Shown one piece after another: positions 15,073 to 27,481 of a stretch of 64,000 nt of DNA. The stretch spans positions 87,592-151,591 of the forward strand of contig JTDE01000114.1 in assembly GCA_014338405.1 (NCBI GenBank), given 5' to 3'. Numbering within the stretch: position 1 is the first letter of the stretch; every line of letters starts with the position of its first letter. Under the pieces are notes generated by a model, which saw only the letters and a program-made list of their open reading frames with translations, ran no database searches and was not told the origin of the DNA. This stretch comes from Paragonimus skrjabini miyazakii (taxonomy: Eukaryota > Platyhelminthes > Trematoda > Plagiorchiida > Troglotrematidae). Both the position numbers and the translations under genes were made by a program.

Positions 15073-15230
15073 CCGTCACGTTTAGAATCACTGTACCGGA
15101 CCAATACACTGAAGCTTCACATTTATCAGCGATAAGGGTAGATGTGGACAAACCGTTCTCGCCAAAGTCTACAATATCAGAATGACATCCACTATTGATT
15201 GCGAGGACAAGCAACTGAACATCCACAGGG
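15073..15230 (-). CDS. Possible exon, extracellular-like, function unknown
   Basis: On the - strand CCTATAACTTAG opens a 158-nt frame (phase 2 start) that ends with a GTCAGT donor in phase 1. The peptide includes LLVLAINSGCHSDIVDFGE and CEASVYWSGTVILNVT, with two Cys and an NxT glycosylation-type site, so it resembles a piece of an extracellular domain. The family is unknown and no adjoining exon is secure. Confidence 0.25.
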
Positions 15231-16321
15231 CTAAGTTATAGGAGATTAAATCTACTCCGAAGTTCAATTTTAACAAGTGGGCCCAAAGCTTTCTAAAACG
15301 TCAGAAATCAAAGGCACCGCGAAATCTCCCCGACGCTGAGAAGAATTTGCAAAACCTCCAGAAATGGTCTTCTGATGTCTCAAAAAAGACCATTTCAAAC
15401 TGGTTCCAGTTGATTGTCATGCAACAGATATCAGCCTAAAAGTTTAAGCTGGAATAAGTATTCATTCTAAACCTCAAGGTCTCCTAAGCTTACGCTAAGG
15501 CGGTCAAAGTGTGGCTATTGTCAGCGACCAAGTTTATTACATCAGTTTCAATATATACGCAAGGGTAACTCGTTGATCGTTCAACTTCCAACCATTCGAA
15601 ACACATACGCGCATGAACTTCTCGACACTGACAGGCACGAATTTCGGGCATATCCGTTTACGCCCACCATACGCCTTCAATAATTTGTGATCCTCCCTAT
15701 TGTCAACGAATTTCTACTAAACTGCACTGTTCACCAACATGTACAACATCTTCGTGAGCAACCACGTTTGCTCTGAATAAGTGTTCGCATGTTTCTCAAA
15801 ATGATAGCGTGAGTAAATAAGGCGTATTTATAAAAAATGCTGTTACGTATTCCCCGGCTTTGATTCTAGTTTGCAAGCTAAACATAAGTCTTCATGAGTT
15901 CATAATTCATCTGTTTTCTCTGGCAGTGAAAATTGCTCAAGATCAGTATCGACGTTTGTGGGTCAGACAGATGACCTAGCTAGTAAACCTAATACCATGC
16001 TTAAGTCACCACTACTTGGAGGTAATCCTGATGAGTAGTGAGGAGATCTAGGTAGCTATTATCGTGTGGGCACCTGTACAACTGGTTCACGGATGGTATC
16101 ACCATACCAAGTGATCCGCAACAGGAAGGATTAGGAAGAGTGACAAGACCGGCGAATCCATAGCATCTCGAGATAAAGCCCAGGGATAATATCCAAAGGG
16201 AATGTTATGAATGGCAAATGTACCGCCACGGATAAGCAAACTCCCCGGATTTAGCAGCAAAAATCTCATAACTCAAATTCTGGTTCTGAACTGGTACAAA
16301 GTCAAGAATTAAGATTTTTAT

Positions 16322-16349
16322 TCAAAGTTGTTATTTCAAAGTTGTTATT
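16322..16349 (+). repeat. 14-bp direct repeat, two copies
   Basis: TCAAAGTTGTTATT occurs twice in tandem. Short slippage-type duplication. Confidence 0.7.
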
Positions 16350-17817
16350 TCACTAATGAGTCCAAAACTATAAAATCCTCCGTTTGAAATGAACAGTAAA
16401 CAGATGGGTTTGGCGAGTGTGTCAGTTTTGTATGATTGTGTTGATCGACTATCTGTTTTGTCAGTGCTGCTAGGTGATGCAATACAAAACACTGAGAAGG
16501 CTGCTTGAAAACGAACTCAAAGTATACGTTGCCGGTGCAATCGGATGGAGTGGGAAGAATGAAGTGGTCATTCTGGAGAGTAATTACGGCGGTTAGTCAA
16601 ACCTCTGGACTCTTACAAAACATCTTCTGGCAGACATTGAGCGAGATGAATGAGTTCAGCTTCCCGTACGGTAAGGTACTGGCCCAAGTAAACAAGTGCA
16701 CTTCCAGGACAACAGAGTCAGGACATTTAAACCACGAGGTTTATTTATTCAATTACTTAAAATGACAGGTAGTTAGGTTGCTTATCGCAATTGACAACAG
16801 CCAGTAAGAAACTACATATCAAGTCCAATGGTCAGAAGAATTACATCAGATAGAGTGCAACTAGTTTGTGTTGTCATTATATTTCAGTGTTCAAGAAAAT
16901 TCTGATCAGAAACGAACCAAATGCACATAATTTAACCTTCCGCGGGCTGAATATTCGGATGAGATGAACATACTACTACAACTTCGAGTATGTTTTATAT
17001 AGTGAAAATGTCACACACAAAATGTTGGAAATGCTAACTTTTGGTGTCCGTTACTACTGATAGCTCATAGAGTACTGCTCTTTCCCGGTTTGTCAGTGGC
17101 GTGCTACTGGTTTTCCTCTTCTCAAATTCTATGAGTAACATAATAAAAGTGAGAATGAACAGATAACTAAACTGCTGTATAGCGGATTTCCTATGCAACA
17201 CATGTTTGTTTGTAGCCAAACATGTAACTCGGTTGCCCGTACATAATGTATTGTTTGTCTAACCATAAGCCGACAAAGTAACTGCAACTGATCAAAAAGT
17301 ATACCTAACTTCAAACTCACGTTCGCATCGAATGAATATCAAAACTGTGCTTCATTCTGATTCATTGTTTATCGCTTTTTAAACGTTAAACTATGCAGCT
17401 TACTGACAGCTAGCTATTTTTAGATGTGCTGAACTAAAATAGATTTTCACGCGCTTCTGATTCTCAAAAGCTAACACTATTTTTTCAACTCACAACTTAT
17501 TCTTGCCACAATTCTTTATCTTATGGAAGAGGGACATACACAAAAAATCATTATGTTTATTTTAGCAGTTATTCAAAAGTCAATTTCCAATGAAACGATG
17601 AACTCTCATGGGGTCTGCCCAAATTGTTTTTCTGTGCTGGAGGCTGATTTCCCGAATCATAACTCAAGATAATTGTCACGAGACTGGGGAACGAAAACTG
17701 GACAACCGAATGGGGAAAATCATCGAAAATACGGCCGCAGTTTTAATTTATGACCCAAGCAGTTCTACGAAGCATCTTCTTGTCCCGAATCGTATGCATT
17801 AAATCAATACCGTAACT

Positions 17818-17830
17818 TGTGTGTGTGTGT
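17818..17830 (+). repeat. GT microsatellite
   Basis: A run of about six GT units. A similar run lies at 63,931-63,941. Confidence 0.6.
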
Positions 17831-20029
17831 AGAAGAACCAGAAAGATCCAGTTTCCAACAGATGTTCGCTTTTCTGTTTCTGGTTTGTCCAACTTATTGA
17901 AGAAGGATTGCTTGAGTGATAGTCATGTTAGAGTACATTTCGTAGCAAACTTTGGAGGTATTGGTCGCATTCCATCAAGGGTAAGAAGCTGAAAATGATC
18001 GATCATTTGATTTAAAAAATATCTGCAACTGCGACGTGTAATTTAAACATAAGCAAGATGGCTTCGTTTGCCTTCAGCGGTATGTAGTGTTAAAATTCTT
18101 TTAGCCTAATCCCAGTTCAGTGTACTGTTTAGCTACTGAGCTACACAAATCAGGGATTTAAAAACTACTGAAACGAAAGTGTTTGTTCATATTCACTTTG
18201 TGTGTGAGTGGATATTTAGCCATTGGATACAAAGATTATAATATGCATAAACAAGGACAAAAAAATTGAGAAAAATATAAGTTCACAATTAGAAGAAGCC
18301 AAAATATAAAATAACTTGATAGGACTGGCTGCTGACCAAACCATTTTTAAAAGTCTTCAATTACTGTGTGGATGCTCTAACCACTTTTTGCAATACAGAA
18401 AAGAAATGAAATTTTGTAAGCAGATATGTGAACAAAAATAAACTCAGAGCTTCATTCGATGTTAGTCTGAGGCAAGCAGGCTGAAAACAACACAGTCTGT
18501 CGAATAAACCATAGATATGCTAGTTAGGAAATTTAACACGAATGTCTAAATGCTAAGAAGAGATGTGATCAACGAGTAAGGTTGGTAAAGTTTGCTTGAG
18601 AATGAAAACTGTTTGTGAGCAGCCCGATGACCAAAACTGTACACAGTATACCAAGTGATGTAACACAACAAATACCAAACTGTTAAGTGTAAGTGAAGAC
18701 GGCAATCGACTGTTTTAGGAGGCGGAGTAAAGAGTGAACCTTAAGACTATAACAACGAAATGTGATCGAGACTGATGACCGGGGGTTAAAACCCTCTGAT
18801 ACTTGACCGATTTTCGCGGTAGCATACTTGTATCGGTTATAGAACCTTTGCACTAAATTCATGTTTCTCGAACGTATCTGAATTGAGGGTAATCACTCAG
18901 GTAAAACAGTTCGTTAGTACTGGAACCATATGAATGCAAGCATCACTCATTATAGCTACTTCATAGACAGAAAATCAACACTTCATAAATGTTTAGTAAA
19001 CATGTGGTTTATTCACAAGAGGGTTAAATTCCGTTCCATTGGAATTCATCCAAGGGTAGATAAGTGTACCTCATTGGGGTGGCTAATAGGCCGATAAGTT
19101 GGAAATAATAAATAAGTATTCACCTAATTAAAGTATTGAAACTGAACTGGTTTACCTCTCAAAGGAACACTGATAAAACTCTACTCTTTTGGCATGTGGA
19201 CCACTAAACTCAAAACTGAAAGAATCCAATGGTGAGACCTTGCTGAGTCCAAGTGAACACAACATCAACTAAACAGCAGTGCAATTCAAATCAACAATTC
19301 CACCTAAGTCTAAATCTCAGCAGGTTTATTAGCAGTCTGTACAAGTCCTAAGTAACTACAGCTGATAAGGCATTTGAAATATAGAAAAAATTATCCTATT
19401 CTTCTGCTGTTGAAATCTCTCTTATTCGAATACCTTACCATTTCCTTAACACATCAAAGTTCGCGTGGTCTAGTTAGCTAAATGTAAAAGCATTTGATGA
19501 AACCATCCAAGACAGTAGCTGCTTGCCAGTTTTTTAATGGGAAAACCGAAAAAGCTAACAGTCGGTTATTCCAGTAGGGGACCCGATTCCATTGCCACTG
19601 TCTGCACAATATATTTGCCATCCTTGAAGGTTCACTGCGGATGTCTGATGTCCTTAGCTCTGCTTCCTAAAACGCAACCAACTCAGTGAAGATCCCGAGG
19701 GTACACCATCGGTTTGTTAACGAAAATCATAATAACACATGAGTCGAATCACAAACATACAATGTATTAAGAAAGCTTTCGGAATGTAGATGACAGGGGA
19801 TATTAGTAGATTCGCAAACGAAAGTGGTAGATCCAATGAGAGGTGCCTATGTAAATAAAGACTTTACATCAAGTTAACTCTTACACTTATAAGATACCAG
19901 TTTTTACAAACAGCTGTTTTCGGTAATTCTCCTTAGGCTATTACAATCACATAGGATAAATGCGAGTTATATAAGAAAATTATAACGTGTCAAATAGGTC
20001 ATCAAAAAAATTACTGGAGTGGTGCGGAT

Positions 20030-20880
20030 TACCGTCTACTGGAGGAGGGTGGGTGAATGTGTTGGAGTGTTACACAGGCCTGTCATGAGACATGCGTTCA
20101 TCAGTGTCGAGTAGTTCACGCTTGCACAGGTTTCAAGTGGACGTGGAATGATTGGCCAAGGGAGGTGGAGGGTTTGTACGAATTGTTTTTGGGCACATAG
20201 GCAGGGGTTGCGGAGTCTGATAGCAATAGCCTCGGCGGCTGTTAACAGTCGCACTCTGACAGCTCTGGAGCAGGATTGACGAACCTTGTAGATAACCTGG
20301 AACGCTTCGTCCGGATTTATTTGAGGACCAGTGTCCAGTAAGTTGGAGTCAATCGAATTGGAAATACGCTTTCTTGAATAATTGCGAAGCCATTTCGGTA
20401 GGTGTTCATTAATTCTCTCCGACAGCCACCTTGTGGTCCTCCCAACGTAACCGGCTTGACAACAGCAGGTGAGACAGTAGATAGAGAAAGACAAAGAGAA
20501 CTTGGGCAAACTATCATTAAAGCGTGGCACGAGTACCAGGCCGGTGTCGAACGACACAAGCCTCGCTGCAGGGTGGGCAATCTCGACCGCATTTGAAAGC
20601 CTACGGCCAATTATTTCACCGTTAGCCTTACACCTATCACTGATATTTGCTCTGTTTAGAGCCTTGATAAATATAAATTTGTCGTGTGAATATTTCTGCG
20701 AACCGGTTTTAAAATCTTTACTAACCATTTCGAAATCGCATGACACGATAAGTTGCGGGTACGGAGGATTGGTATTATTGAACGACCATGCCTACGGATT
20801 TTTGGTAACGCGTACAGGTGTGGAATGATTGAGTCCTGTGCTTTTGAGGCGATCAACCAAGGTCTGGTTGAAGCATCTCA
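20030..20880 (-). mobile_element. Penelope-like element remnant (RT start joined to GIY-YIG endonuclease)
   Basis: The - strand frame 20,746-20,036 contains a GIY-YIG endonuclease of the Penelope type: CCCQAGYVGRTTRWLSERIN, then EHLPKWL, then DTGPQINPDEAFQVIYKV, EAIAIR and the ending NPCLCAQKQFVQTLHLPW. The catalytic-type Tyr, Arg, His and Glu are visible. Just upstream, in another frame (20,856-20,656), HLYALPKIRRHGRSIIPIL and KWLVKILKPVRR match the start of the Penelope RT domain. Between RT start and endonuclease linker only about 100 nt remain, so nearly all of the RT palm and thumb is gone. The element is a dead, internally deleted copy, and a stop codon interrupts the RT frame just upstream (around 20,880). 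The boundaries given are minimum limits. Confidence 0.85.
20036..20746 (-). pseudogene. Penelope-like GIY-YIG endonuclease frame
   Basis: An open frame of up to 236 codons covers a short pre-endonuclease linker (AHPAARLVSFDTGL) and the complete-looking GIY-YIG domain, with YVGRT in the conserved tyrosine/arginine region. The Penelope endonuclease nicks target DNA for target-primed reverse transcription. The first residues, MSCDFEMVSKDF, are not native: that DNA is the RT-start sequence read in another frame, which marks the junction of the deletion. About 35 codons after LPW run into what is probably former 3' UTR. Confidence 0.75.
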
Positions 20881-21791
20881 AGATCATCTTCAAGGTTTCG
20901 GTCAGTCAAGCGACGTCACTCTAAGGGTGACATCTGGCAACGGTCAAAACAATTGCGATTTGAGTTTGCAACCCATAGTTATACGCGCAAACGAAGTTTG
21001 TTAGCTCCCCTAGCCTTCCATGACCTACGATCAATTTATGTCTTTGGTTCACCAATCACAAGTAGCCTAGGTTTCTTCTGAATTATCCAAATAAAAACAG
21101 CAAATCACATCACCAGATCATGCGAAGAAACTGTATATAATGCTTTACTATTGGGCTGAAAATGTAATCAACTAGTGGTGGGGTCTCGAAAATATGTTCG
21201 TCATCTTGTTTTCCTGATCACGACTTCTTTTCTGTTACATTGCTATTCACAAACATGCTGTAAAGTTTCTCGGTTCGCAAGTGACGTATACATTTCAGCC
21301 CTAAAATTCTGCCCTCTATGTGTATTCGACAAAGAGTGTAGTTGAATTTTATGTGTACAAAGATGGCGCAGTACTGGACAAATTCCCTCTCGTGCTAAAT
21401 GCGTAACTTGTTCACTGTATGTTGGTGCGCCCAGTCAGGATCTATCTGATATACAGCCAGTTATTCGCTGGCTACGTCTAGAAGGGAGCTAACTGACAGT
21501 TGTAAAATGTCGTGATACTAACCATCAAACCTACTCTGTACCACAGATTTATTCCTTGTTCAGACCGAAAAGATATTTGGATAGGCTAAACAAAATTCAA
21601 ACCAGCAACCTTTTCCTCTTATGGTCAGCATTATTTTTGACGAACAGTTTCACACAACAGGTGCGCTATTCGTCAACGCCAACTGAAAGCTGGTAATCCC
21701 AAGTAGTTTGTACTCATCCGCGCTACCCATATGGACATAAAGTCTGCATGCATTATATTACACGTCCTTTCTGATGTGGTGCATAATGAAC

Positions 21792-21812
21792 TAGTGGCCG
21801 AGCGGAAAAGCG
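21792..21812 (+). repeat. tRNA-Leu/Ser 5'-half-like sequence
   Basis: TGGCCGAGCGGAAAAGCG is the A-box region of a Leu or Ser type tRNA. No convincing B box follows, so it is a fragment. A similar CTGCCGAGCGGTCACCGC occurs at about 23,902. Confidence 0.27.
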
Positions 21813-24011
21813 TTTGAGTTTGTAACTCGACGGTTTGTTAAGTAAAAGTGACTAACTCTACATTGTAATTTCAAACCAGCATAAACCCGATGGTGAGGTG
21901 CTGGTTTGAAAATGAGTATCACATATTTTCACGAATTCTTTTGCTGTTCTGCCACACACAGTCCACGTTTCACCCCATCCCTATTACTCTGCTGTCATGA
22001 AAACCAACCTCTTGGCAATTATTGTCCACACTTATGTTCTTTAAGGGCCTATCCAGTTCCTCAGATGTCATTCACCTAGAAGTAGTAACCTACTCCCGCA
22101 CAGTCGTAAAATTGGACACAAAAACGCTTAGTGAAGTCCATAAAAATGACAAATCTGTTTTGTTTCCGCTTATCTCCCATCAATCCAACATGCACACAAC
22201 CCTAACCTGACTGTTGGCCAAGTGGAACGGTAAAATATTACCATCACCGACAGATTGAAGCAGTAACAGCAACAGCGTTGTGCGTCATTGTTAACACTTA
22301 AAGCACAAATGAAAAGTTGTACCCAAAGGGTCGTCTGTTTGAGCGAAACTTGCTCTAACTGCCTCGGTCGCTCACTCGCTGGTTGCAGAAACGTGCGCTT
22401 GGCAACTAGGTCCACAATGCTGAATGGCTCGCAGTTGCCTGTGAAATGTGAATTATTTGCATCATATGTTGGTAACTGAGGGCATGTCTTCTGTGCCTCG
22501 TGACCTTTTCACCTCAGGAAAATTTAAACATTGAAAACAAAAACCAAGCAATCAACGCCTGTTTTTTCCCCGTTGGTCACAACTAACGAAAAATCGGACC
22601 CCAAATGGTATCTCCCAAACAATTTATCTCCTGCGTGCACAATATATTGTTGATGGATGGCACCAGAAAACGGGCTGATAAGGCTCTGGCAGCGTCAGTT
22701 GATTTTCTTGTCAACAGTATATGTGTTTCTGATCAGAGATGTAATGATTCCTACCTGCATTTAGCTAACCTCACTTGCTGAACGAAGGATGGAGTTATAC
22801 CAAGTTTGGACCATCACAGAGAATAACTTCGTTCCTATGCCCCAGTAAAAAACTAACATTATGAGCATGATCCAAACTGAAATACGACTACCTTACCAGA
22901 TGGTTGCAAACACTAAACGACCGCAGTCATCGAAAGTTAGAAAGAAATTTCACAGGTAAATAGTAAATAGTGTTGGCAGTGTAAAGTCTCAAGGATTTTC
23001 ACACATCACAACTTGGGTTGAAAGTTCGCTCATTAAACATCACTGACTGCAGTTAACCGACTGAGTTTTCCAAGTTGAGCTCAATCCACACTTGTTCACA
23101 ACGTTCGCATTCAGATAAACCTTCCATCTAGTCAATATTACAAGGAAGCACTTGACTCGAGTTACGTCCTTACCACAGCCCGGTCGTCGGCGACATTCAT
23201 GTCCCTACTGAAAGTTTGACTCCGGCTCTGAGGTTTGTGAGACTGGAGTGTTAATCGCAACACCAGTAACTTCACAATAAACATGACTAAATAACCACAT
23301 CCAGCTGCCCAAACGAAACCTTGTAGGAACACTATTTAATTTGCCCGATCAATTTCTGATAGGAAAAAGCACAATCATTCCATTAAGTCCAGTCGATAAC
23401 CCAGTGATTAGTACTTTCAGTTGGATTGAGGCTAGCATTTTCTTTGAACTAATTGACCCTAGTTTAAAATACTGACAGAAGATGACAATGTGCTATATTG
23501 CTTGAATCTGATGAATTCTCATGATTTTTTTCAGTCGACAGTCTTACCTGAAAGCGAGAGCTAAGTGTATGTCCAGCTTACCAAATTAACTTTACCACGA
23601 ATTAAAAGGCTGCTCTTGTTTGATTCAAATCTCTACCCACATTCTCCGCTTTCTAACATCCAGCTCCCTAGTAAGCACTCGATAACACTCAGATGAAAAT
23701 CTTCGGATATAAGTGGTAAGTATCAACAGTTTGAGTGTTCAGTTTAATATTTTCCATAAAATGTTTTACCATAACTTTCCTGACAGATGGTCTAGAATTC
23801 TTCTTTTGTCTTCATCGGCTGAAAACTTCAGAACATGTTCATAAATAAATCATTCATAATCGATAGACTACTTATTATATGATCGGCTGAACCAGGCCTA
23901 ACTGCCGAGCGGTCACCGCACACGGCTGTTTTACTTGGACTAATCATACGTATAGGCCAGGTCATAGAGACATCCAAGAAAACAGACATTTTAAAATGCT
24001 ATATGTTTTAG

Positions 24012-24189
24012 GCAACGTATGAACACGGAAAGCGAACATGTGTTGCGAGATGTTAACATTTCGATTTACTTACCACTCGCTATCTTAAAACCAACACTTA
24101 ACATAAAGTGCACACGGCATGGAAAAATTGAACGAACTAATCGAAATATTTTGAGCATTTCACACCGTGGTGAAACAAACAGTTACACT
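24012..24189 (+). CDS. Possible exon, function unknown
   Basis: CTATATGTTTTAG opens a 178-nt frame (phase 2 start) reaching a GTAAGG donor in phase 0. The peptide reads QRMNTESEHVLRDVNISIYL and continues to HRGETNSYT. Both splice borders look good; the content matches no family I know. Confidence 0.25.
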
Positions 24190-25123
24190 GTAAGGACATT
24201 TATTAACACTGCCTGGGTATTTCCTACCAGATTTAGGTTACGCCCAGATAGCAAGGACTTGAACAGCTTGGCTCAGTGAAATATGTGGTCTGTTCCCAGT
24301 GTGGTTTACAACCACTTATGTCAGTTGATTGTATGTTTGACGATTATTTTGTGCGGCGGATAAGTCCTGAACTCTGATTTGCAAATTTAAACGTATTCAT
24401 CTGTTTGTTATAGTACTATATTGTTCATATGTTCAGATATACTTTATGAAAATAAACAGTTTATTGAGCATAATCAAGTTATTGCTCGTGAACCAACTAT
24501 AAATTTAATTATCGGAGTGCGTTTAATAACAAACTGAAAATTATTATCCATCTGTCAATCCGGTCTGTTTCTTCTCTCATAAAACATTCTCTGAACCACT
24601 ATGATGCTAAACAACAAATTAACGAATATTTTTTGCACAAAACTTATAAACCATCAGTTTGAGTCACGAAAAAATGAGCACTCCATTTGTGAAACTATCA
24701 TTTCCTAACAGTAAACAGTCCGGATTCAGTAATCTGCTTCAATAACTTCTTTCCCATCTGGCTCACAGGAACATTTTAAAAGTAACGAAAAAACAATGCA
24801 GTGAATTTTAGTTGAGGTTCTGGATGATTCTGATGGTGAATCTGTAGAAATCGTATGGTTAAAATAAACGCCGTTGTAGTCTCTGAAACATCGGTCAGGA
24901 AGCAACTGAAGTCGCTTTTTTAAATCCTAAGAGTAGATAGTTCTCGTTTGTTATGTTTATCATTCAACAGAATGGCAATACATTAATAAGTTGGCTTATT
25001 GCAACAACCACACAAAGCAGGTACTGGGCATTTAGTACGGTATAAGACAGTACACTTTGTTTGAAAGAGTGACCTGTGGACGTTTGTTTCTGGCAGTCAG
25101 TAAGGTGGCCAATCCATATAGTT

Positions 25124-25371
25124 TGTAGGGGACTATCGCTATACAAAGGTATGAACGCCAATAGTCAGTTCCAAATGCAGTCGCTGAATAGCCCACAATA
25201 AGCAATCTCGATCAACTTGGAGCAGGAGCACCGAAGAGACGAAATGCGCGTACCAGAAGTGCATTGTTAATTAGAATCAACTCAAACAACTGTTCATTCT
25301 GTACAGTGACAAGTAATGTAGACTGTATATAAAAATAAAGCGAGGTAGGAAAATGTGTACAATACCCTACA
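25124..25371 (-). repeat. 3' LTR of the gypsy element (248 bp)
   Basis: On the - strand it begins TGTAGGG and ends CCCTACA, a perfect 7-bp terminal inverted repeat of the TG..CA type. It directly follows the polypurine tract. Inside, TTTATTTTTATATACAG gives an AT-rich promoter-like stretch near its start. No second copy is present in the window, so the target-site duplication cannot be checked. Confidence 0.85.
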
Positions 25372-25374
25372 TAA

Positions 25375-25383
25375 CTCCCCACT
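25375..25383 (-). promoter_or_regulatory. Polypurine tract of the gypsy element
   Basis: AGTGGGGAG on the - strand, three bases before the LTR start, in the position of the plus-strand primer for gypsy elements. Confidence 0.7.
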
Positions 25384-25427
25384 AGAGAGTTAGAAGAATG
25401 GAGACGCTTGATGAAATTGAGGAAATG

Positions 25428-26633
25428 TTAGGTACAATACTCTTTGAAAACTATTGGCCATCTGACCGTTCGACCTGAGCGAGTGCGGGGAAGATCAACA
25501 GGGGTTTCAGGGTTGTACTGAGAAGGTATGGGCTGTTCGTTACGCTTGGGTTGGGTAAACTGCGAGTCACTAGGAGTAGGATCGACATCAGAAGCGATGG
25601 GAGGATCTAGGTGGGGTTCGACATGAGCAGCTTCAAATCTATCAATGCTCACTTCATCGTGAGATCCATTTCGATCGATCACAAAACTTGGGGAATCGTT
25701 TAATCACACGGAATGGTCCGGGGTATGGGTTTTGGATGGGGGCCATAACGGCGTTGACACGAACGAAGACAAAATCACCTAAGTCCAGATTGGAGTGCTT
25801 TCGTTCTTTTTTGGTGTTTAACCTGGCAGGCTGAGGCAAGATTTTTGCCATGAATGACTTCAACCGTTGCACGAAGTTGGTAGAGTCAAAATTAGTTTGA
25901 ACGGTGTTCGACTTGTAGAACAGTTCACCGGGAAGGCGAAGCGTCGTACCGTAAAGTAATTCTGCGGTCGTGCAACCAATGTCTTCTCTAACAAACGATC
26001 GAATTCCAAGCACGATAAGGGGTTAGTGACTAGTCCAACGCTGGGAGTCTAGTTGGACTTGTAAAGCGGCCTTCAGCTGACGATGAAGGCGTTTGACCAG
26101 ACCACTTGCTGCCGGATGGTATGCAGTGGTTTTGATGCGATTGACTCCGAGCAACCACTTGAAGTGTGTGAATAGCGCTGATTGAAATTATGTGCCTTTA
26201 TCAGTAGTTACAGTCGTTGGAACACCATAGTTTGAAATTCACCCGTTCATGAACGCTCGCGCAACTGTTTCCGTATTCGTGTTGGGGAGATGTAGTGCTA
26301 CTAGTCATCCGATGAAACGGTCAACGCACGTCAAGATATACTGATGACCTTTTGAATACGGCAACAGTCCGAATTTGTCAACATGGACATGATTGAAACG
26401 TGCATGAGGGTTAGCGAATGTGCCGGGGCCCGTGACGGTATGCCGGTGGACTCTGCTGCGTTGACAACCAAGGCAAGTTCTGAAATCAGCTTGACAGTGG
26501 CAAGAACGCTGAGATGAGACATACAGTGGAGATTGTTAAAAATAGAACGTATGAAGTTTACTGGTACAACTAAATGAGAACTGACTGTCATTGTATCGTA
26601 TAAGATTGCGCCTTCGCATCTGGTTAGAGACAA
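25428..26633 (-). pseudogene. Pol remnant: integrase and C-terminal tail
   Basis: From 26,633 the - strand shows the zinc-binding N-terminal part in broken frames (VPVNFIRSIFNNLHCMSH), the start of the core (CVDRF), TTVTTDKGT with the second catalytic Asp, and AYHPAASGLVKRLHRQLKA near 26,140-26,080. The last motif has Lys where the third catalytic residue, Glu, of the D,D-35-E triad should be. The core is followed by IGCTTAELLYGTTLRLPGEL, the basic LDLGDFVFVRVN segment, YPGPFRVIKR, and after a frame change VSIDRFEAAHVE with a tail ending TRSGRTVRWP. The integrase could not be active. Confidence 0.85.
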
Positions 26634-26636
26634 CTC

Positions 26637-27448
26637 CTAAAAATTGAGAAGGGAAGAGATGGGACACTGCTGCAACTCTGAATCGTTATCCTGTTCTCGA
26701 GCTAATTCCTTCAAATCAATAATGTCAGTTTGGTGTAGACCACTTACAGTAACTCTGAACAAGGCATCGGGGACAGTGTTTTTATTTCCTGTGATATACC
26801 ATGTATCCGTTGTGAACTGGGAAATGTAGTCCAACTGTCAAATTTCTTTCGGAGAATAACGGTCGGGCTTGATGTTAGAAGAAAAAATAAGTGGTTTTTG
26901 AACTGTTAAACAGCAAAACGCCTACCTTCCAACATGCGACTAAAGTGTTTAATGCCGGGAAAGATAGTCAGCAACTTGCGACCGAAGGTACTGTACGCGT
27001 TGCACTTTTTGAAGCTTGCGGGAGAAAAATGATAAAGGCTGGACTTGGCCGTTCCCGATCTGCTACAGAACCGCGTCGATAGTTGACTGGGATGCATCGG
27101 TCTGTAAAATGAGATCCGAACCTTCGTCTACACGCAAGTGTGCCGGAGTCGTTTTTTGTGATAATGCGTCTTTGGCTGCGAGAAATGCCGCCTTAGACGG
27201 AGGCGGTAAAACGAAATGCATGGGATTATCCTTTAACAAATCCGTAAGGGTTTCAACAATTCCGAACAGTGAGAGAGAAAATGGCAGTAGTAAGTTACAA
27301 TGCTAAGGAACCGACATAAGCTTTTCTGGTATTGCGGTGTTGGATAATCTTTAAGGGCAACAATTTTATCTGACAAAGATTCAATGCCGTCACGAGTGAT
27401 TCGGTGACCCAAAAAATCTATAGAGTCTACCCCAAAAACATATTTCAT
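26637..27448 (-). pseudogene. Pol remnant: RT thumb and RNase H
   Basis: 27,448-27,233 encodes the RT connection (KYVFGVDSIDFLGHRITRDG, then LCRFLSIVTYYCHFL), in the same frame as the preceding RT block but separated from it by a stop. RNase H follows across several frames: TDASQ near 27,090 keeps the first catalytic Asp, while NAYSTFGRKLLTI has Lys where the catalytic Glu is expected. The domain closes with LEGRRF, DYISQFTTDTWYITGNKN and PDALFR, where the usual DALSR is DALFR. Confidence 0.82.
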
Positions 27449-27481
27449 CGGGTTTAGCTTTAAGCCATTCTGATCGAAGCG

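Larger units (their letters stand above)
15231..20029. other. No gene seen
   Basis: Only short frames, a GT microsatellite and a 14-bp duplication. No recognisable transposon domain. Confidence 0.6.
20890..25123. other. No confident gene
   Basis: Contains two tRNA-like 5' halves (21.8 and 23.9 kb) and the exon-like stretch at 24.0 kb. Nothing else recognised. Confidence 0.55.

Noticed and set aside
18768..18815. CTGATGACC followed by a GGGGTT..AACCC hairpin, as a hammerhead
   Set aside because: The stem is good but the sequence after it is TGATAC, not GAAA.
20065..20110. CTGATGA on the - strand within the 3' part of the 20-kb Penelope-like element, as a second hammerhead
   Set aside because: A 5-bp stem (ACGCA with TGTGT) can follow, but the GAAA box is absent (AACACT instead), so the core is incomplete.
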